Source of the DNA: a bacterium
Lineage (GTDB): Bacteria > Sumerlaeota > Sumerlaeia > MVZB01
Reading direction: 5' to 3'
Assembly (NCBI GenBank): GCA_023480605.1
Contig: JAMCWS010000044.1
Coordinates: forward strand, 621-16,998
DNA: 16,378 nt
Shown: piece by piece, positions 8,270 through 16,378 of the stretch
Layout of the letters: each line of letters opens with the position of its first letter
Numbering within the stretch: the stretch's first letter is position 1
The notes under the pieces: model-generated
Told to the model about the DNA's origin: nothing
Databases searched by the model: none
What the model saw: the letters and a program-made list of their open reading frames with translations, nothing else
Program-made: the position numbers and the translations under genes

Positions 8270-8515
8270 CTGGAATCGGCGTGTCAATGTGGATTGTGCA
8301 TCCCATCGAACAAGCGGCCGCACTTCGGGGTGGACAGACACCGGATTTCACGTTGAGTTTATATCGATGGAAGGGAACCAGGCATGGAGCGGCGTCCGGG
8401 GGCCGCCAGCGTGCCCTCAATGCAATCGTAATAATTTATGATTTTGATGGGGGGGAACTGTCAGGAATGCCCATTTGAACCGGTGGGTGGTGGCCTGGGT
8501 GTTGTGCGTGGGGAT
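8270..8515. other. Spacer between the regulator and the Rhs remnant
   Basis: No supported gene is present. Frames on both strands are open for 60-70 codons but look unlike protein and have no ribosome site. It probably includes the promoter of the regulator at its left end and decayed Rhs DNA at its right end. Confidence 0.4.
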
Positions 8516-8653
8516 GGGGGCGACACCAACCTTTATTGCCACGCCTACAATGATCCGCTAAACGCCACGGACGTCACGGGCCTGAACCCCGTGACTGATT
8601 ACGGCACGGGCAAAGCCCAGGATTGGGGCTGGGATCATTTCACCCAAGGCTGA
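8516..8653 (+). pseudogene. Orphan tip of an Rhs/YD-repeat protein
   Basis: The stretch GGDTNLYCHAYNDPLNATDV ends TGLNPV, the conserved last motif of Rhs/YD-repeat shells (GD.NLY.Y..N.P....DP.GL), which marks the border to the variable C-terminal toxin domain. Nothing of the YD-repeat core lies in front, so the gene body is missing. The frame ends at TGA 8651-8653. The same frame reopens at once and carries the following ORF. In the +1 frame, 8595-8690 reads ISPKAEKEAIRAAWPDACE, which is more protein-like than the frame that meets the TGA. Two single-base shifts may therefore have broken one original C-terminal domain. Confidence 0.65.
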
Positions 8654-8674
8654 GAAAGAGGCGATCCGGGCGGC

Positions 8675-8965
8675 ATGGCCGGATGCATGCGAGACGCCAA
8701 GAACATCACCGAACTGCGCGATCTGGCCGGCGATGCCCAGAAATTCATCTGGGATCCGTTCCAGAAGAAAGTGGTCGATCCCAAAGTCAAGGAACTCAAT
8801 AAAAACCTGAAAAAGAAATATCCCAAACAATATGACAAATGTAAAAAGAAGTACGACGAACAATTCGGGCCGAAAGGCAAGGCGCACCGCGATTTCCTCA
8901 ACGATCCCCTCGTAACCGCGTTGCGCCGCGCCCTTCAGGACGCCGGTGACCAGGTCGAGAAGTGA
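8675..8965 (+). CDS. Unrecognised lysine-rich C-terminal domain behind the Rhs tip
   Basis: A 96-codon frame in the same phase as the Rhs tip, separated from it only by the TGA at 8651. It encodes a charged, helical-looking domain: NITELRDLAGDAQKFIWDPF, then a lysine cluster (ELNKNLKKKYPKQYDKCKKK) and FGPKGKAHRDFLNDPL. No catalytic motif of a known Rhs toxin family is visible. No ribosome site precedes the ATG at 8675, so it is more likely the distal part of the Rhs tip than an independent gene. A cognate immunity gene would be expected next, but the following gene is a secreted beta-helix protein. Confidence 0.45.
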   Translation: MAGCMRDAKNITELRDLAGDAQKFIWDPFQKKVVDPKVKELNKNLKKKYPKQYDKCKKKYDEQFGPKGKAHRDFLNDPLVTALRRALQDAGDQVEK

Positions 8966-9055
8966 GGCGAAGGCGCCGGCCGCTGGAATCGCCAGAATTG
9001 CGACAACGCCCATAATGCCGTGCGGCGAATGCTCCCCTTTTGAAAAGAACGCATC

Positions 9056-9718
9056 ATGAAACTTTTCCACGTCATGCGGTTGGCGGTTTCATTGCTGTTA
9101 ATGGTGATTGCCTCCTGGTCGCCGGCCGCGACCTTCACGGTCAATTCGAGCGGCGATGAAGACGACGGCGACCTGAGCGACGGCATCTGCGACACCGGCA
9201 ACGCGCGTGACGGCTATACCGGCCTGATCACTTTGCGCGCGGCGATGGAAAACGGCAGATCCAGCGATACCATCGTGATTCTGTCTTCGTTGGTCGTCAT
9301 TTCCCCGAAGACTGTTTTGCCGGCGCTGCGGGCTTCGCTGAGCGGGGCGGGTTACGACACGACGGTCATCGACGGCTCGGAGATTGCCGGGGCCGTGGCC
9401 GGCATCCGCCTGGAAGGAAGCGAGGCCGCGGGGCTCAGCGTCAGCAACTTGACGGTGGTCAGCTTCGGCGGGATCGGCATCGCGGTTCGCGGTGCTCCCG
9501 TGAGCGGCGGCGCGGATGACTGCACAATCCAGAATTGCAGCATCGTCGGGAACGGCGAGGGCCTCCGCCTGGAAGGGGTGAATAACGCAATCGTGCGCAA
9601 ATGCATCATCTCGGCCAACACGGGCAATGGGATCACGATGCTGAGTGAATTCGCCCAGGATCACACCTCCGGCGGCCACCTGAACATTGGCAACCGCACC
9701 GGGGTCGGTCTCAATTAG
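9056..9718 (+). pseudogene. Secreted beta-helix/GEVED protein, segment 1 (signal peptide and first coils)
   Basis: The N-terminal part of a very large secreted protein that would span 9056-13633. It starts with a Sec signal peptide (MKLFHVMRLAVSLLLMVIAS, with cleavage likely after SPAA), then FTVNSSGDEDDGDLSDG and GLITLRAAMENG, a CSLREAI-like module that typically precedes right-handed parallel beta-helices. Coils of the type NCSIVGNGEGLRLEGVNNAI follow. The frame ends at TAG 9716-9718. The protein logic resumes in the other frame immediately (LEWNATILGNGGHGISIG from 9715), which implies one base lost near 9715. The ribosome site is weak. Its likely role is a surface or extracellular structural or adhesive protein; the ligand is unknown. 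Confidence 0.75.
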
Positions 9719-11019
9719 AGTGGAATGCCACCATTTTGGGCAATGGGGGCCATGGGATTTCCATCGGCGCCGGACCGGGAAAGATTCTGCCCGGCTTCAA
9801 TGTGCTCAATTGCACGATCGGCCGCCCGGCGGATGGTGAAGGCAACATCATCTCGGGCAACAAGCTGGACGGCATATATATCGGCGGCGACGAATTCGGC
9901 CCGTGCAATATCACGATCCAGAATAACCTGATCGGGACGAATGAAACGGTAACGGATATGATCCCCAATGGGCGTAACGGTATCGAACTGGACGGCACGC
10001 GCCCGATCATGATCGGCGGCCCGGCCCCGCACGAGGGCAATTATATCGGCGGCAATGGACTGAGCGGCATCGTGCTGACCGGCGTCGCGGAGTTCTACAC
10101 CGATAACGTCGGCATTCATGGCAACAGCATCGGCGTCGGGGCGCAACAGACTTACATCGGCAACAATCTGGATGAAGTCACGATTGACGCAGACTCGCGC
10201 AACAACACTGTCGGCGAGCCCGATCCCGATCCCAACGACGACCAGTTTCCGGGCAACGTGATCGCCTACAACGAGAGGAGCGGAGTCGCCGTCATTGGCA
10301 ATCTGACTCGCCAGAACCCCATCCGCGGCAATTATATTTACTCCAACGGAGGATTGGGGATCGACCTGGGCGCTGACGGCCCAAGCATCCATCACGATCC
10401 CAACTTGGCCGAAGGTCCCAACCTGTGGCTGCACGCGCCGATATTCACCGCCATTCAGATTGTCAACGGCGACACGGTTGTCGATGCCACGCTCGACGCG
10501 CTGACCAACGCCCCATTCACCGTTGATTTTTTCGCAAACAAATCTTGCGATCCGCTCGGCTACGGCGAGGGGAAGTTTCCGTTATTCAGCCAGTCCGTCA
10601 CATATGACCAACACGATAATATCCACATCGTCATCCCCGGCGAGCATCACAACCTGAGCATGACGACCACCGATCTGTTTGGCAACACGAGCGAAATCTC
10701 GACCTGCGGCGTCCCTTACATTGTCAATACGACCAACGACCTGCCGGACGACAACCCCGGTGATGGAGTGGCCAAGACCGGCAACTTGCTCCCCGGCGGC
10801 CGGCTGGAATGCTCACTGCGCGCGGCCATCATGGAAGCCAACACGACGACCGATTCCCAAACGATCCTGTTCGACATCCCGGGCGCCGCCCCATTCTCGA
10901 TTGTCCTGACGAATTTCCTGCCCCCGCTAACCGCCCCGGCCGCCATCGACGCCACAAGCCAACAGGGCTACGCCTTCGGTCACCCGGTGGTTAAGGTTGA
11001 CGGCGTGAACCTGGGTTAG
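9715..11019 (+). pseudogene. Secreted beta-helix/GEVED protein, segment 2
   Basis: This continues segment 1 in a shifted frame (ATG at 9736 is internal, not a true start). It holds repeated coils such as GEGNIISGNKLDGIYIGG and NITIQNNLIGTNET, the pattern of right-handed parallel beta-helix proteins. A domain boundary follows (VDATLDALTNAPFTVDFF) and then a second CSLREAI-type module, RLECSLRAAIMEANTTTD, near 10800-10853. The frame meets a TAG at 11017-11019 in the middle of an otherwise continuous domain (DGVNLG-stop-NPFDGFDLGAG). The stop is therefore a nonsense change rather than the natural end. Confidence 0.75.
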
Positions 11020-11662
11020 AATCCCTTTGACGGCTTCGACCTGGGCGCCGGCATGAGCTCGCTGCGCAGGCTGGCTATTGTCAATGTCCCCCAAAACGGG
11101 ATCCTGATCAACGGACCCGGCGGCAACGTCATTCAGGCTAACTACATCGGCCTGAAGACTGACGGCGCCAGCAGCGGCATGAACGAGAACGGCATCCACA
11201 TTAACGGGTCGCCGGACAACCGGATCGGCCGATCGGGCGCGAACGACCGCAACGTGATCGCCGACAACGGCAAAGCGGGCGCCAGCGGGGCCAACGTCAC
11301 CATCAGCGGCACAGACTCCGCCGGCAACATGGTGCAAGGAAATTATATTGGCACGGATCCTCTCGGCTTGGAGGATCGGGCGGCATGCAACGGCGTACAA
11401 ATCGAGGGGGGCGCTCATGACAACCAGATCGGCGACGCCAGCGCGGGGATTGGCAACCTCATTTCGGGCAACGCACAAGGGATTCAACTTCTTGGCTTGG
11501 GGACGGCGGCCAACCGGATCCAGGGCAACGTCATTGGGTTGACCGCCGGCGCCGCTGCCAAACTGCCTAACAGCGGCTATGGCATCCAGATCTTCGATGA
11601 CGCCGATGGCAACCTGGTCGGCGGTCCGGCCGGCACTCCGGGCGCCGCGCCGGGCAACGTTA
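11020..11662 (+). pseudogene. Secreted beta-helix/GEVED protein, segment 3
   Basis: In the same frame as segment 2, directly after the TAG. It reads NPFDGFDLGAGMSSLRRLAI and then beta-helix coils (GGNVIQANYIGLKTDG, NRIGRSGANDRNVIADN, NMVQGNYIGTDPLGLEDRAA). The frame is protein-like until GAAPGNV at about 11660, then loses sense. From 11667 a short stretch in a second frame (GNAAGGIWINADR) fits the coil pattern, and from 11705 a third frame takes over. Two indels within about 45 bases explain this. An ATG at 11053 lies inside the segment but has no ribosome site. Confidence 0.7.
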
Positions 11663-13633
11663 CGTGGGCAATGCCGCCGGCGGCATCTGGATCAACGCCG
11701 ACCGGCGACCGTTCAGGGCAACGTGATTGGGACCAACGTCGCCGCAGCTGCCGGGTTGGGCAACGATCAAAGCGGCAACCTGATTTTCAAGGGCAACATC
11801 AACACCATTGGCGGGGGCGACGACACGATGCGCAACGCCATCTCCGGCAACGGCGAGGACGGCGTGCGCGTGAGCGTTGTCGCCGCGCTCAACGCCATCC
11901 GCAACAACCGGATCGGAACCGATCTGGCGGGCGCCGCGCCGCTGCCTAATCGGCAATTCGGCATTCACCTGACCAACGGCGTTTACAATACGCTCGTCGT
12001 CGGGTCGGGCAAACACGAAGAGAATCACATATCGGGCAACGTCCAGGGCGGCATTCTTATTGAAACGCCCGCGGACGCCGGCGACGCCATCACCACGCTC
12101 AATGAAATCCAGGGTAATTTAATTGGGACCAACGCCGGCGGCGCGCTGTCCCTCGCCAACGGCCTGGGAATCCTGATCGAAAACTCCCCCTCCAACGCCG
12201 TCGACGGGCAGGCCCCCACCGGAGGCAATACTATCAGTGGCAACACCGGCGACGGCGTCACCGTCCTTGGCCCCGCTTCGACCGAAAACGTCATCCAGGG
12301 CAACTTCGTCGACCTGGACGCCAGCGGCGCGGCCCAGATTCCCAACACGGGCAACGGCGTGTCGTTCATTGGCGCGCGCCAAACCCAGGTTGGCGGACCG
12401 GGCAACCTGGGCAACCTGATCGCCGCCAACGGCGGCCAGGCCGGGCGCGGTCACGGCATCCTGATCGACGGGACCGACGGTGGGGCGGCCCAGGCCAACG
12501 CCGCCAACCACGTCGAAGGGAACTTTATCGGAGTCAACATCGCCAACCTCTCGCTGGGCAACCTGGGCGACGGCGTGAGGATCAATGATTCGGTTAAAAA
12601 CATTGTCGGAGCGGGCAACGCCATCGCCTTCAATGGCTTCACCGGCGTCACCATCCTTGACGTTGCCAACGGCACGGGAAATCGCATCACGCAAAATTCG
12701 ATTTACAGCAACGGTGGCCTGGGCATCGACCTGGCGGGCGACGGCGTCACCGCCAACGACCCGCTTGACGCCGACGCCGGGGCCAACAACCTGACCAACT
12801 TTCCCGAGTTCACCGTCACAGCCACGCCGTTGCAGGTGGCGCGCGGCACGCTCAACGCCGCACCGAACACGGCTTTCGAGATCGAGTTTTTCCTTAATGC
12901 CGCCGCCGACCCCTCCGGCCACGGCGAAGGGCAAACGTACATCATGACGCTCAGGGTGGCGACCAACGCCAACGGCGAGGCCCCTTTCCGCGTCAACGTC
13001 CCCGATTTGGCGGCCGGCCTGTGCGTCTCGGCAACCGCCGCCGAAGCGGGCAGCGGCGACACCTCGGAATTTTCGCTTTGCGCCATACCCGAAGAACCCC
13101 CCATCGCGGGCGTTGATTTCGGCGACGCCCCCGCCCTTTATCCCACGCGGCTGGAGGATGATGGCACCCGCCATCTGAACACGGACGGACCACGGTTGGG
13201 ACCGCTGATCGACGGCGAACTGGACGGCCAACCTACCGACGCCGCCAATGGCGACGATACTCATAACCTGAACGACGAGGATGGCGTCGGTCTCCCCGCG
13301 TTGATCTACGCCGGAGACACCGCCACCAGCCTGACCTTCACCGTCACCGCCAATTGTCTGTTGGACGCCTGGATCGATTTCAACCGCGACAGCGATTGGG
13401 ACGATCCCAACGAACATTACTTCGTCTCCCGCCCCCTGAATCCCGGCGCCAATGCCCTGACCATGGTGATTCCCGGCGACACGCGGGGAGGAATTACGAT
13501 GGCCCGGTTCCGCGTCTCCACCGCGGGAGGACTCGATCCAACCGGTCCGGCCTTGGACGGCGAAGTCGAAGATTGCGCCGTTCGTCTGGTCGCCCGCAAC
13601 GCTGTTGCGCACATTTGGACGTTTTATCCCTAA
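11663..13633 (+). pseudogene. Secreted beta-helix/GEVED protein, segment 4 (helix coils, linker, GEVED domain)
   Basis: From 11705 the frame is open to TAA 13631-13633. It carries more coils (TVQGNVIGTNVAAAAGLG, NAIRNNRIGTDLAGAAPLPN, NVIQGNFVDLDASGAAQIPN), a closing coil NSIYSNGGLGIDLAGDGV, and a beta-sandwich-like linker (FEIEFFLNAAADPSGHGEGQ). A GEVED domain ends it: VDFGDAPALYPT, DEDGVGLPALIYAGD, WIDFNRDSDW and DGEVEDCAVRLV. GEVED domains are common at the ends of cell-surface proteins in Planctomycetes-like and other bacteria. The last residues (AHIWTFYP) coincide with the start of the IS element at about 13625, so the original 3' end may have been replaced. Confidence 0.78.
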
Positions 13634-13635
13634 TT

Positions 13636-13649
13636 TCTGAACTTTAGAA
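13636..13649. repeat. Left inverted repeat of the IS
   Basis: TCTGAACTTTAGAA is identical to the reverse complement of 15058-15071. Confidence 0.85.
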
Positions 13650-13763
13650 TATTCTGGGAACCATTCAGTCATTGAAAAACGAGTGCGGTTAGAGCGAGAA
13701 TCTTGATATTAAACTTCCCAATTCCAGTTCAAGAGTACCCGCCGATGACCGCTCCTGCTGCTC

Positions 13764-15017
13764 TTGTCATCCTGCTGGGGGAGTTTGTCAATTATTACGA
13801 CTCCCGGCTTTCAGCATTTCACGCATTTCATTGTGGCCCATGCCGCGCTCTGGGGCGCGCGCCACTGCGTCACCGAGACCCTGCGCGCCACGCTTTGGCA
13901 TCATGTCCGCCACTGGACCACGCCGTACTGCTTCATGAAGCGTGGCCGTTGGTCGTGTTGCCAACTCAGCCGACGACTGCTGGATCTGGCGCTGCAACGG
14001 CTCGCTTTGGCCGGCCCCTTGGTCCTGGCCATCGACGACACGCTGGTGCGCCGTTGGGGCCGCCATTTCGATGGCCTGGGCCTCTACCCCAACCCGACCG
14101 ACAAGAATCCCGGCGCGGCGCGGCGAAAGGTTTGGGGGCATTGCTGGGTCATGATGGCGCTGCTCTGGGAGAAAGCCCGCGGCGTGTGGTTTTGTTTTCC
14201 GTTGGCCGCGCGGCTCTTCATCCCCCAGCGTGCCCTGCCGACGGGCTGGGCTTTCCAAACCAAGATCGAGTTGGCCGCCGCGTTGCTGGAGCGGCTGGAA
14301 CTGGGGCGGCGTCAAGTCATTGTGTTGGTGGACAATCTGTATGCCAAAGCCCGCCTGGCCTGGCGCGACGGGCAGATGCTGGTCAGTCGCCTGCGGTCCA
14401 ACGCCGCGCTTTACGAATTGCCGGGGCCGCGCCCGAAGGGCCAGCGCGGGCGCCGGGCGTTGCGCGGCCAGCACGTCACGGCCCAGGAGCTGTGGCGCCG
14501 GCGCTCGCAGCGGCGCACGCTGAAAGTTCACATCTATGGCAAGTGGATGACCATCGAGGCCTTCGTCGGGGTGCTGATGCCCAGCCGCACGCTGGGCGGC
14601 CAGCCGATCCTGGCGGTGATCTTCCCGCAGCGCTCGGGCAAGCTGATTATCTTTTTCTCGACCAACCTGACCATGGGGCCCGTGCGCCGACTCGAGCTCT
14701 ACGCCGCGCGGTTCAAGATCGAGGACGCGTTCGACGAACTGAAGACCCACGGCATGATGGGGGACTGCCGCGAGCGAGGCTTCCTTGCCAAAAAGCGTCA
14801 CGTGACGCTGTGCCTGACCGCCTACAGCCTTTTGCGCCTGTTGTCGGTCAGCTTGGCCGGCGCCGAACGGATCGAGACCGAGCCGTGGTGGCATCCGGCC
14901 GGTCCGCCCAGCGTGACGCGGCTGCGGCGGGTGGTGGCCAAAGCGCTGGGAATTTCGTGCGGTTTGCGGTCCGCCGCCAAACACAAGGAAATCCCCACCC
15001 TCCCGCTGGCGGCTTAA
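13764..15017 (+). CDS. IS4-superfamily DDE transposase, N-terminus frameshifted
   Basis: A 417-codon frame with the full DDE core. Catalytic Asp91 lies in AIDDTLVRRWGRHFDGLG, Asp190 in VIVLVDNLYAKARL, and Glu320 within YAARFKIEDAFDELK. The last matches the IS4-type signature Y-x2-R-x3-E-x6-K exactly (Tyr313, Arg316, Glu320, Lys327). DDT followed by the GLGLYPNP stretch is reminiscent of IS701-like members. The first residues of this frame (from TTG 13764) are not protein-like. The neighbouring frame from ATG 13745 reads MTAPAALVILLGEFVNYYDS, which looks like the true N-terminus, and switches frame near 13795-13805 to join PGFQHFTHFIVAHAALWG. The element needs a +1 shift or repair of one base to make the whole protein. 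Confidence 0.88.
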   Translation: MSSCWGSLSIITTPGFQHFTHFIVAHAALWGARHCVTETLRATLWHHVRHWTTPYCFMKRGRWSCCQLSRRLLDLALQRLALAGPLVLAIDDTLVRRWGRHFDGLGLYPNPTDKNPGAARRKVWGHCWVMMALLWEKARGVWFCFPLAARLFIPQRALPTGWAFQTKIELAAALLERLELGRRQVIVLVDNLYAKARLAWRDGQMLVSRLRSNAALYELPGPRPKGQRGRRALRGQHVTAQELWRRRSQRRTLKVHIYGKWMTIEAFVGVLMPSRTLGGQPILAVIFPQRSGKLIIFFSTNLTMGPVRRLELYAARFKIEDAFDELKTHGMMGDCRERGFLAKKRHVTLCLTAYSLLRLLSVSLAGAERIETEPWWHPAGPPSVTRLRRVVAKALGISCGLRSAAKHKEIPTLPLAA

Positions 15018-15057
15018 TGATCAGTGGGGTGGAGGATGAATCGACATGAGGAAAATG

Positions 15058-15071
15058 TTCTAAAGTTCAGA
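15058..15071. repeat. Right inverted repeat of the IS
   Basis: TTCTAAAGTTCAGA is the exact reverse complement of 13636-13649. Confidence 0.85.
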
Positions 15072-15163
15072 CTTCTGGGATATAAGTGTAAAGCGATGCG
15101 GAAAGAGATACTATAACCGGCCGGAGCGCCTGAACAAGGCTGGACAAAGGCTTGGTGCATTGA

Positions 15164-16240
15164 AAATATGAGTACCGGACCGGCACGCAGTTGAGGCTAA
15201 CGGCCGTGCGCGCGACCAACAACCGCGGGCTCACCAAGACCAGCGGTTACCAGATGGACGCTTACGGGCGGATGGTGACGCGGACCCTGGGCAACGGCGT
15301 CGCGACCACGTACCAGTATGACGACGCCGGGGCGCTGACGAAGATGAGCCACGGGGGGCTCACGAAAAGCGGCGCGGCGATGAGTCTCATTTACTCCTAC
15401 GAATACGACAAGGCCGGCAACCGCACCAAGATCGCCCTGGACGACACGAGCGCCGCCGGGACGATGGATTCGACGACTGCCTACGACTACGACGCGCTGG
15501 GGCGCCTGACCCGCGAGGCGCGCTCGGGCACGCCCTCGGGGGCGGGAGATTACACGGCGACCTGGGCCTTCGACTCGGTGGGCAACCGCATCGCCATGAC
15601 AAAGGTCGGTCCGGGCGCGGTGACCAAAGTGAGTACGTACGCCTACAACGCCGGCGAGCAGCTGACCGCCCTCACGCGCACGAGCAACGGCACGGCCGAG
15701 GCCGTCCAGACCTACCTCTACGACGCGGCCGGCGAGCTGACCCGCGTGGTGCGCACCACCGGCGGGGCTCTCACCAAGACTTATTCCTGGGACCACGAGG
15801 GGCGCCTCACGCGGGCGGTCGTCGACGACGGCACGGCCCACACGGTCGACTACGGTTACAGCCCCGCCGGCAAGCGCTACCTGCGCGTCGAGGGCGGCGT
15901 CACCAAGGCCTACTCCTACCAGGGGGACAACCTGGCCTCGACCGGCTCGAGCGACAACGCCAACCTGCACAGCGTCTTCTCGGTCCAGTGGGGCGGGATC
16001 GCCAACGTCGACGCCCGCCACGACGTCAACATCACCAGCGACACCACCACGTCGCGGTTTTACCTTTACAACCACCGTGGCGACGTCGCCGCCGTCCTCG
16101 ACGCCTCGGCCAACCTCACCTACGCTTACGAATACGGGGCTTACGGGGACGTTACGGCGGATTACAACAGCGGCGGCGGTAGCGCCCCGACCGACGACAT
16201 CCTCCTCACCGGCAAGAACCTGGACCCCGGCCTCTTCCGG
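15164..16240 (+). pseudogene. Rhs/YD-repeat protein core, both ends missing
   Basis: The frame is open from 15164 and carries at least six YD-type repeats (YQMDAYGRMVTRTLGNGV, YEYDKAGNRTKIALDD, YDYDALGRLTREARSG, YLYDAAGELTRVVRTTG, YSWDHEGRLTRAVVDDG). It then reads FYLYNHRGDVAAVLDASANL and YEYGAYGD, leading to LLTGKNLDP, the lead-in to the Rhs core end. Such proteins form a hollow shell around a C-terminal toxin, or act as secreted or surface polymorphic toxins. The start is lost (TTG 15191 is internal; YEYRTGTQLRLTAV precedes it). The 3' end is cut at about 16229-16240, where an ISL3-type element begins; the frame then runs to a chance TAG at 16253-16255. No hypervariable tip, toxin or immunity gene remains here. 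Confidence 0.85.
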
Positions 16241-16378
16241 AATTATAGTGGATAGAGTTCGAGGCCTCCACAGTGGAAATAGATCGCATTGATGAACCGC
16301 TGGATGTTGCGGAAGCCGTAGGCTTTTTTCTTGATGGTCTGGATTTTGTTGTTGATGCCCTCGGCGATCGAGTTGGTG
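16229..16378 (-). mobile_element. Right end of an ISL3-family insertion sequence, cut by the window edge
   Basis: The terminal sequence read inward is GGCCTCTTCCGGAATTATAG (16229-16248). It resembles the end of the other ISL3 remnant (GGTTCTTCTCCAATTTTG at 4961 read inward). The element carries the transposase 3' end and continues beyond the window. It has inserted into, or recombined with, the Rhs core immediately after LTGKNLDP. Confidence 0.7.
16243..16378 (-). CDS. ISL3-family transposase, C-terminal part
   Basis: The last 44 residues of the transposase, with the stop TAA at 16245-16243. They read TNSIAEGINNKIQTIKKKAY, then GFRNIQRFINAIYFHCGGLE and LYPL. This is the conserved C-terminal block of ISL3 transposases (EGINNKIQ.IK..A.GFRN), which contains the third catalytic acidic residue (Glu in AEG). 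It is a different subtype from the copy at 4807-4961, which has LEGVNNKIKVIKRRAYGYHD. The N-terminal zinc-finger region and the first two catalytic residues lie beyond the window, so intactness cannot be judged. Confidence 0.88.
   Translation of the reverse strand, partial: TNSIAEGINNKIQTIKKKAYGFRNIQRFINAIYFHCGGLELYPL

Larger units (their letters stand above)
13625..15083 (+). mobile_element. IS4-superfamily insertion sequence (IS701-like)
   Basis: Bounded by inverted repeats with a perfect 14-base core, TCTGAACTTTAGAA (13636-13649) and its complement (15058-15071). TATCCC (13625-13630) and GGGATA (15078-15083) lie symmetrically outside, and the inner match continues as ATATT versus ACATT. 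Length is about 1.46 kb with a single transposase gene. No direct target duplication is visible just outside TATCCC/GGGATA, so the true ends may differ by a few bases or the flanks may have recombined. It separates the beta-helix gene from an Rhs core. Confidence 0.8.

Noticed and set aside
8281..8478. Short plus- and minus-strand frames upstream of the Rhs tip
   Set aside because: Competing frames on both strands with unnatural composition, lacking ribosome sites; nothing supports expression.
9716..11019. Reassignment of TAG to an amino acid
   Set aside because: dnaA and the flavin reductase end at TAG. The TAG at 9716 marks a frame change rather than readthrough, so only one TAG would need recoding.
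12119..13672. Minus-strand frame of 517 codons opposite the beta-helix/GEVED gene
   Set aside because: It mirrors the repetitive coil codons of the real gene. The plus strand carries clear coil repeats and the GEVED motif.
13788..14984. Minus-strand frame opposite the IS transposase
   Set aside because: It is the antisense shadow of a gene with a complete DDE core and the IS4 signature.
15084..15163. Short open frame (YYNRPERLNKAGQRLGALK) between the IS and the Rhs core
   Set aside because: It is too short to assign. It may be the tail of a lost gene but has no start and no recognised family.

Overview
This is a GC-rich bacterial chromosomal window of about 16.4 kb. A few intact housekeeping and stress genes lie among decayed mobile and surface-protein DNA. 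The tRNA-Thr and tRNA-Tyr genes carry an encoded CCA. Large right-handed beta-helix proteins with CSLREAI-like and GEVED modules, Rhs/YD-repeat genes and a Tat-exported phosphoesterase are also present. Together these suggest a deltaproteobacterial-grade or candidate-phylum Gram-negative bacterium; the lineage cannot be fixed from this sequence alone.

Left part (1-4255). On the minus strand there is a start of an unknown gene cut by the window edge, then a Tat-signal metallophosphoesterase whose frame is broken at a run of ten A. A flavin-reductase-fold protein follows on the plus strand. After a largely empty stretch with one doubtful small ORF comes an intact dnaA on the minus strand. Divergent from it are tRNA-Thr(TGT) and tRNA-Tyr(GTA). 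There is no dnaN next to dnaA and I see no clear DnaA-box cluster.

Middle (4256-5452) is a scar of accumulated insertions downstream of the tRNAs. It holds a strong intrinsic terminator, a family of about six short hairpins with variable stems and GAA(A)-type loops, and an unassigned minus-strand coding segment. After these come the 3' end of an ISL3-family element inserted into a tyrosine-recombinase remnant, and a dockerin/EF-hand-like tail. Next is an oxidative-stress pair on the minus strand: a PerR/Fur-type regulator followed by katG. Related palindromes lie upstream of each gene and probably serve as operators.

Right part (8283-16378) is accessory. It contains an orphan Rhs tip with an unrecognised lysine-rich C-terminal domain, then a large secreted beta-helix/GEVED protein broken by one in-frame TAG and at least three frame changes. 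An IS4-superfamily element with 14-bp perfect inverted repeats follows directly. The window ends with an Rhs core that lacks both ends, cut at its 3' side by a second ISL3-type element.

The recurring theme is single-base frame lesions in the accessory genes and the phosphoesterase, while dnaA, flavin reductase, katG and perR are clean. That fits gene decay, but base-level assembly error has to be excluded first. The best candidate for something undescribed is the hairpin family at 4437-4797.
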